From Acidimicrobiaceae bacterium (GTDB taxonomy: Bacteria; Actinomycetota; Acidimicrobiia; Acidimicrobiales; Palsa-688), in NCBI GenBank assembly GCA_027334785.1, contig DAHWQF010000271.1, positions 1 through 5,254 of the forward strand: DNA of 5,254 nucleotides. Direction: 5' to 3'. Position numbers and translations under genes: made by a program. The stretch's first letter is position 1, and each line of letters starts with the position of its first letter. This document shows, one piece after another, positions 4,777 through 5,254 of the stretch. A model generated the notes under the pieces. That model did no database searches, was not told the DNA's origin, and saw only the letters and a program-made list of their open reading frames with translations.

Positions 4777-5038
4777 GTGCCCTCGGCCCAGGCGAGGTCC
4801 TGGCGGCTCCCCGCCAAGGGCGGCAGGACGACCGACGCAGGCAAGGTCCGCTACGCCTCGACGAGTCATCTGATGGCGTCGGCCTTGGAAGCACCCCAAG
4901 CTGGCCGGCAAGAGATGCGCGTCCCGCGAGTACACCGCCCGGCTCTGGCTGTCGCCCGACCTGGCGCGCAAACTAGCCGCGGACGGTGGGCTCGGCCTCT
5001 GGCAGACCGTCGACTGCCTGATCGGGGCGTCGCCGTGA
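4777..5038 (+). pseudogene. Probable frameshifted small protein of unknown function, about 86 aa after repair
   Basis: From GTG 4777 one frame reads SWRLPAKGGRTTDAGKVRYASTSHLMASALEAP. Removing one C from the C4 run at 4894-4897 continues it as KLAGKRCASREYTARLWLSPDLARKLAADGGLGLWQTVDCLIGASP and a TGA at 5036-5038. The second half looks like a globular helical segment and the joined chain is smooth. The upstream half and the start are weakly supported, with no clear RBS. I do not recognise the family. The GGCGG/CCGCC hairpin at 4802-4815 lies inside it and lacks a T-tract, so I do not call it a terminator. Confidence 0.4.
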
Positions 5039-5254
5039 AAGCCGAGTGTTGGCAGCAGCCGGGGTGGAGAAGCGGCAGGTGGCGCCATTCGCCTCCTTGC
5101 GGCTTGGCGCTTCAGGCACGGACCCCACAGTCGACCCTCAACGGTATCGAGGTAGGAGGCTACTGTACCGCCATCGCCAAGGCAGCCCGGACTGCGATGA
5201 CTTGGCCACCTCCGCCCAACCCCGCCGTCGCTCTCCACTGGGGCAGGATGATCG
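5039..5254. other. No supported feature
   Basis: Several frames are open on both strands, as expected at this GC content, including one plus frame open to the window edge. None combines start, RBS, codon pattern and recognisable protein character. The edge may hold part of a gene that continues outside. Confidence 0.5.

Noticed and set aside
4732..5238. Minus-strand frame of 168 aa
   Set aside because: It is Arg/Pro/Ser-rich without motifs or a convincing RBS; long open frames are common at this GC content. It cannot be fully excluded because the plus-strand alternative is itself weak.
1..5254. tRNA, rRNA, CRISPR array or complete insertion sequence
   Set aside because: I found no cloverleaf-like, rRNA-like or regularly spaced repeat pattern and no transposase or integrase motif on either strand by eye.

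Overview
The window is high in GC, uses G/C-ending codons and mixes ATG and GTG starts. Its protein types (Cys-rich recombinase-associated-like protein, BNR/Ycf48-like propellers, membrane-plus-coiled-coil proteins, tiny zinc-finger proteins) suggest a high-GC soil bacterium, most likely Actinomycetota or a neighbouring phylum such as Dormibacterota or Chloroflexota. That placement is inference. No RNA gene, CRISPR array or complete insertion sequence is visible.

Layout. (1) Positions 5-853 (+): a beta-rich protein of unknown function, possibly cut by the window edge. (2) Positions 844-1284 (-): a Cys-rich, multi-CXXC zinc-ribbon protein, convergent with the first. It is broken by two frameshifts that compensate each other and it stops early. 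(3) Positions 1256-1354: a non-coding stretch with a pair of direct repeats and an 18-bp perfect palindrome. (4) Positions 1388-2104 (-): an intact secreted or membrane-anchored protein with four BNR motifs, with a good ribosome binding site. (5) Positions about 2230-3137 (-): a decayed relative of that gene with six BNR motifs, lacking its 5' end and carrying frameshifts and stops. (6) Positions 3180-4735 (+): a co-directional run of small genes. They encode a two-helix membrane protein with a Gln-rich coiled coil, a zinc ribbon, a short Trp/Tyr-rich peptide, a 38-residue C2HC zinc finger with a perfect Shine-Dalgarno sequence, a 61-residue hydrophobic-plus-coiled-coil protein and a 28-residue single-helix peptide. 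The run ends in a G-quadruplex-type motif. (7) Positions 4736-5254: a probable broken reading frame at 4777-5038, then nothing I can support.

Two themes deserve attention. First, several reading frames become coherent if single bases are added to or removed from short homopolymers. Either this is decaying mobile-element territory or the assembly has homopolymer indel errors; reads would decide. Second, the microprotein run alternates zinc-binding and membrane/coiled-coil proteins, and its last three members are tightly packed with individual Shine-Dalgarno sequences. I do not recognise it as a named system. The small finger's Cys/His spacing equals that of Rad18-type UBZ4 fingers.
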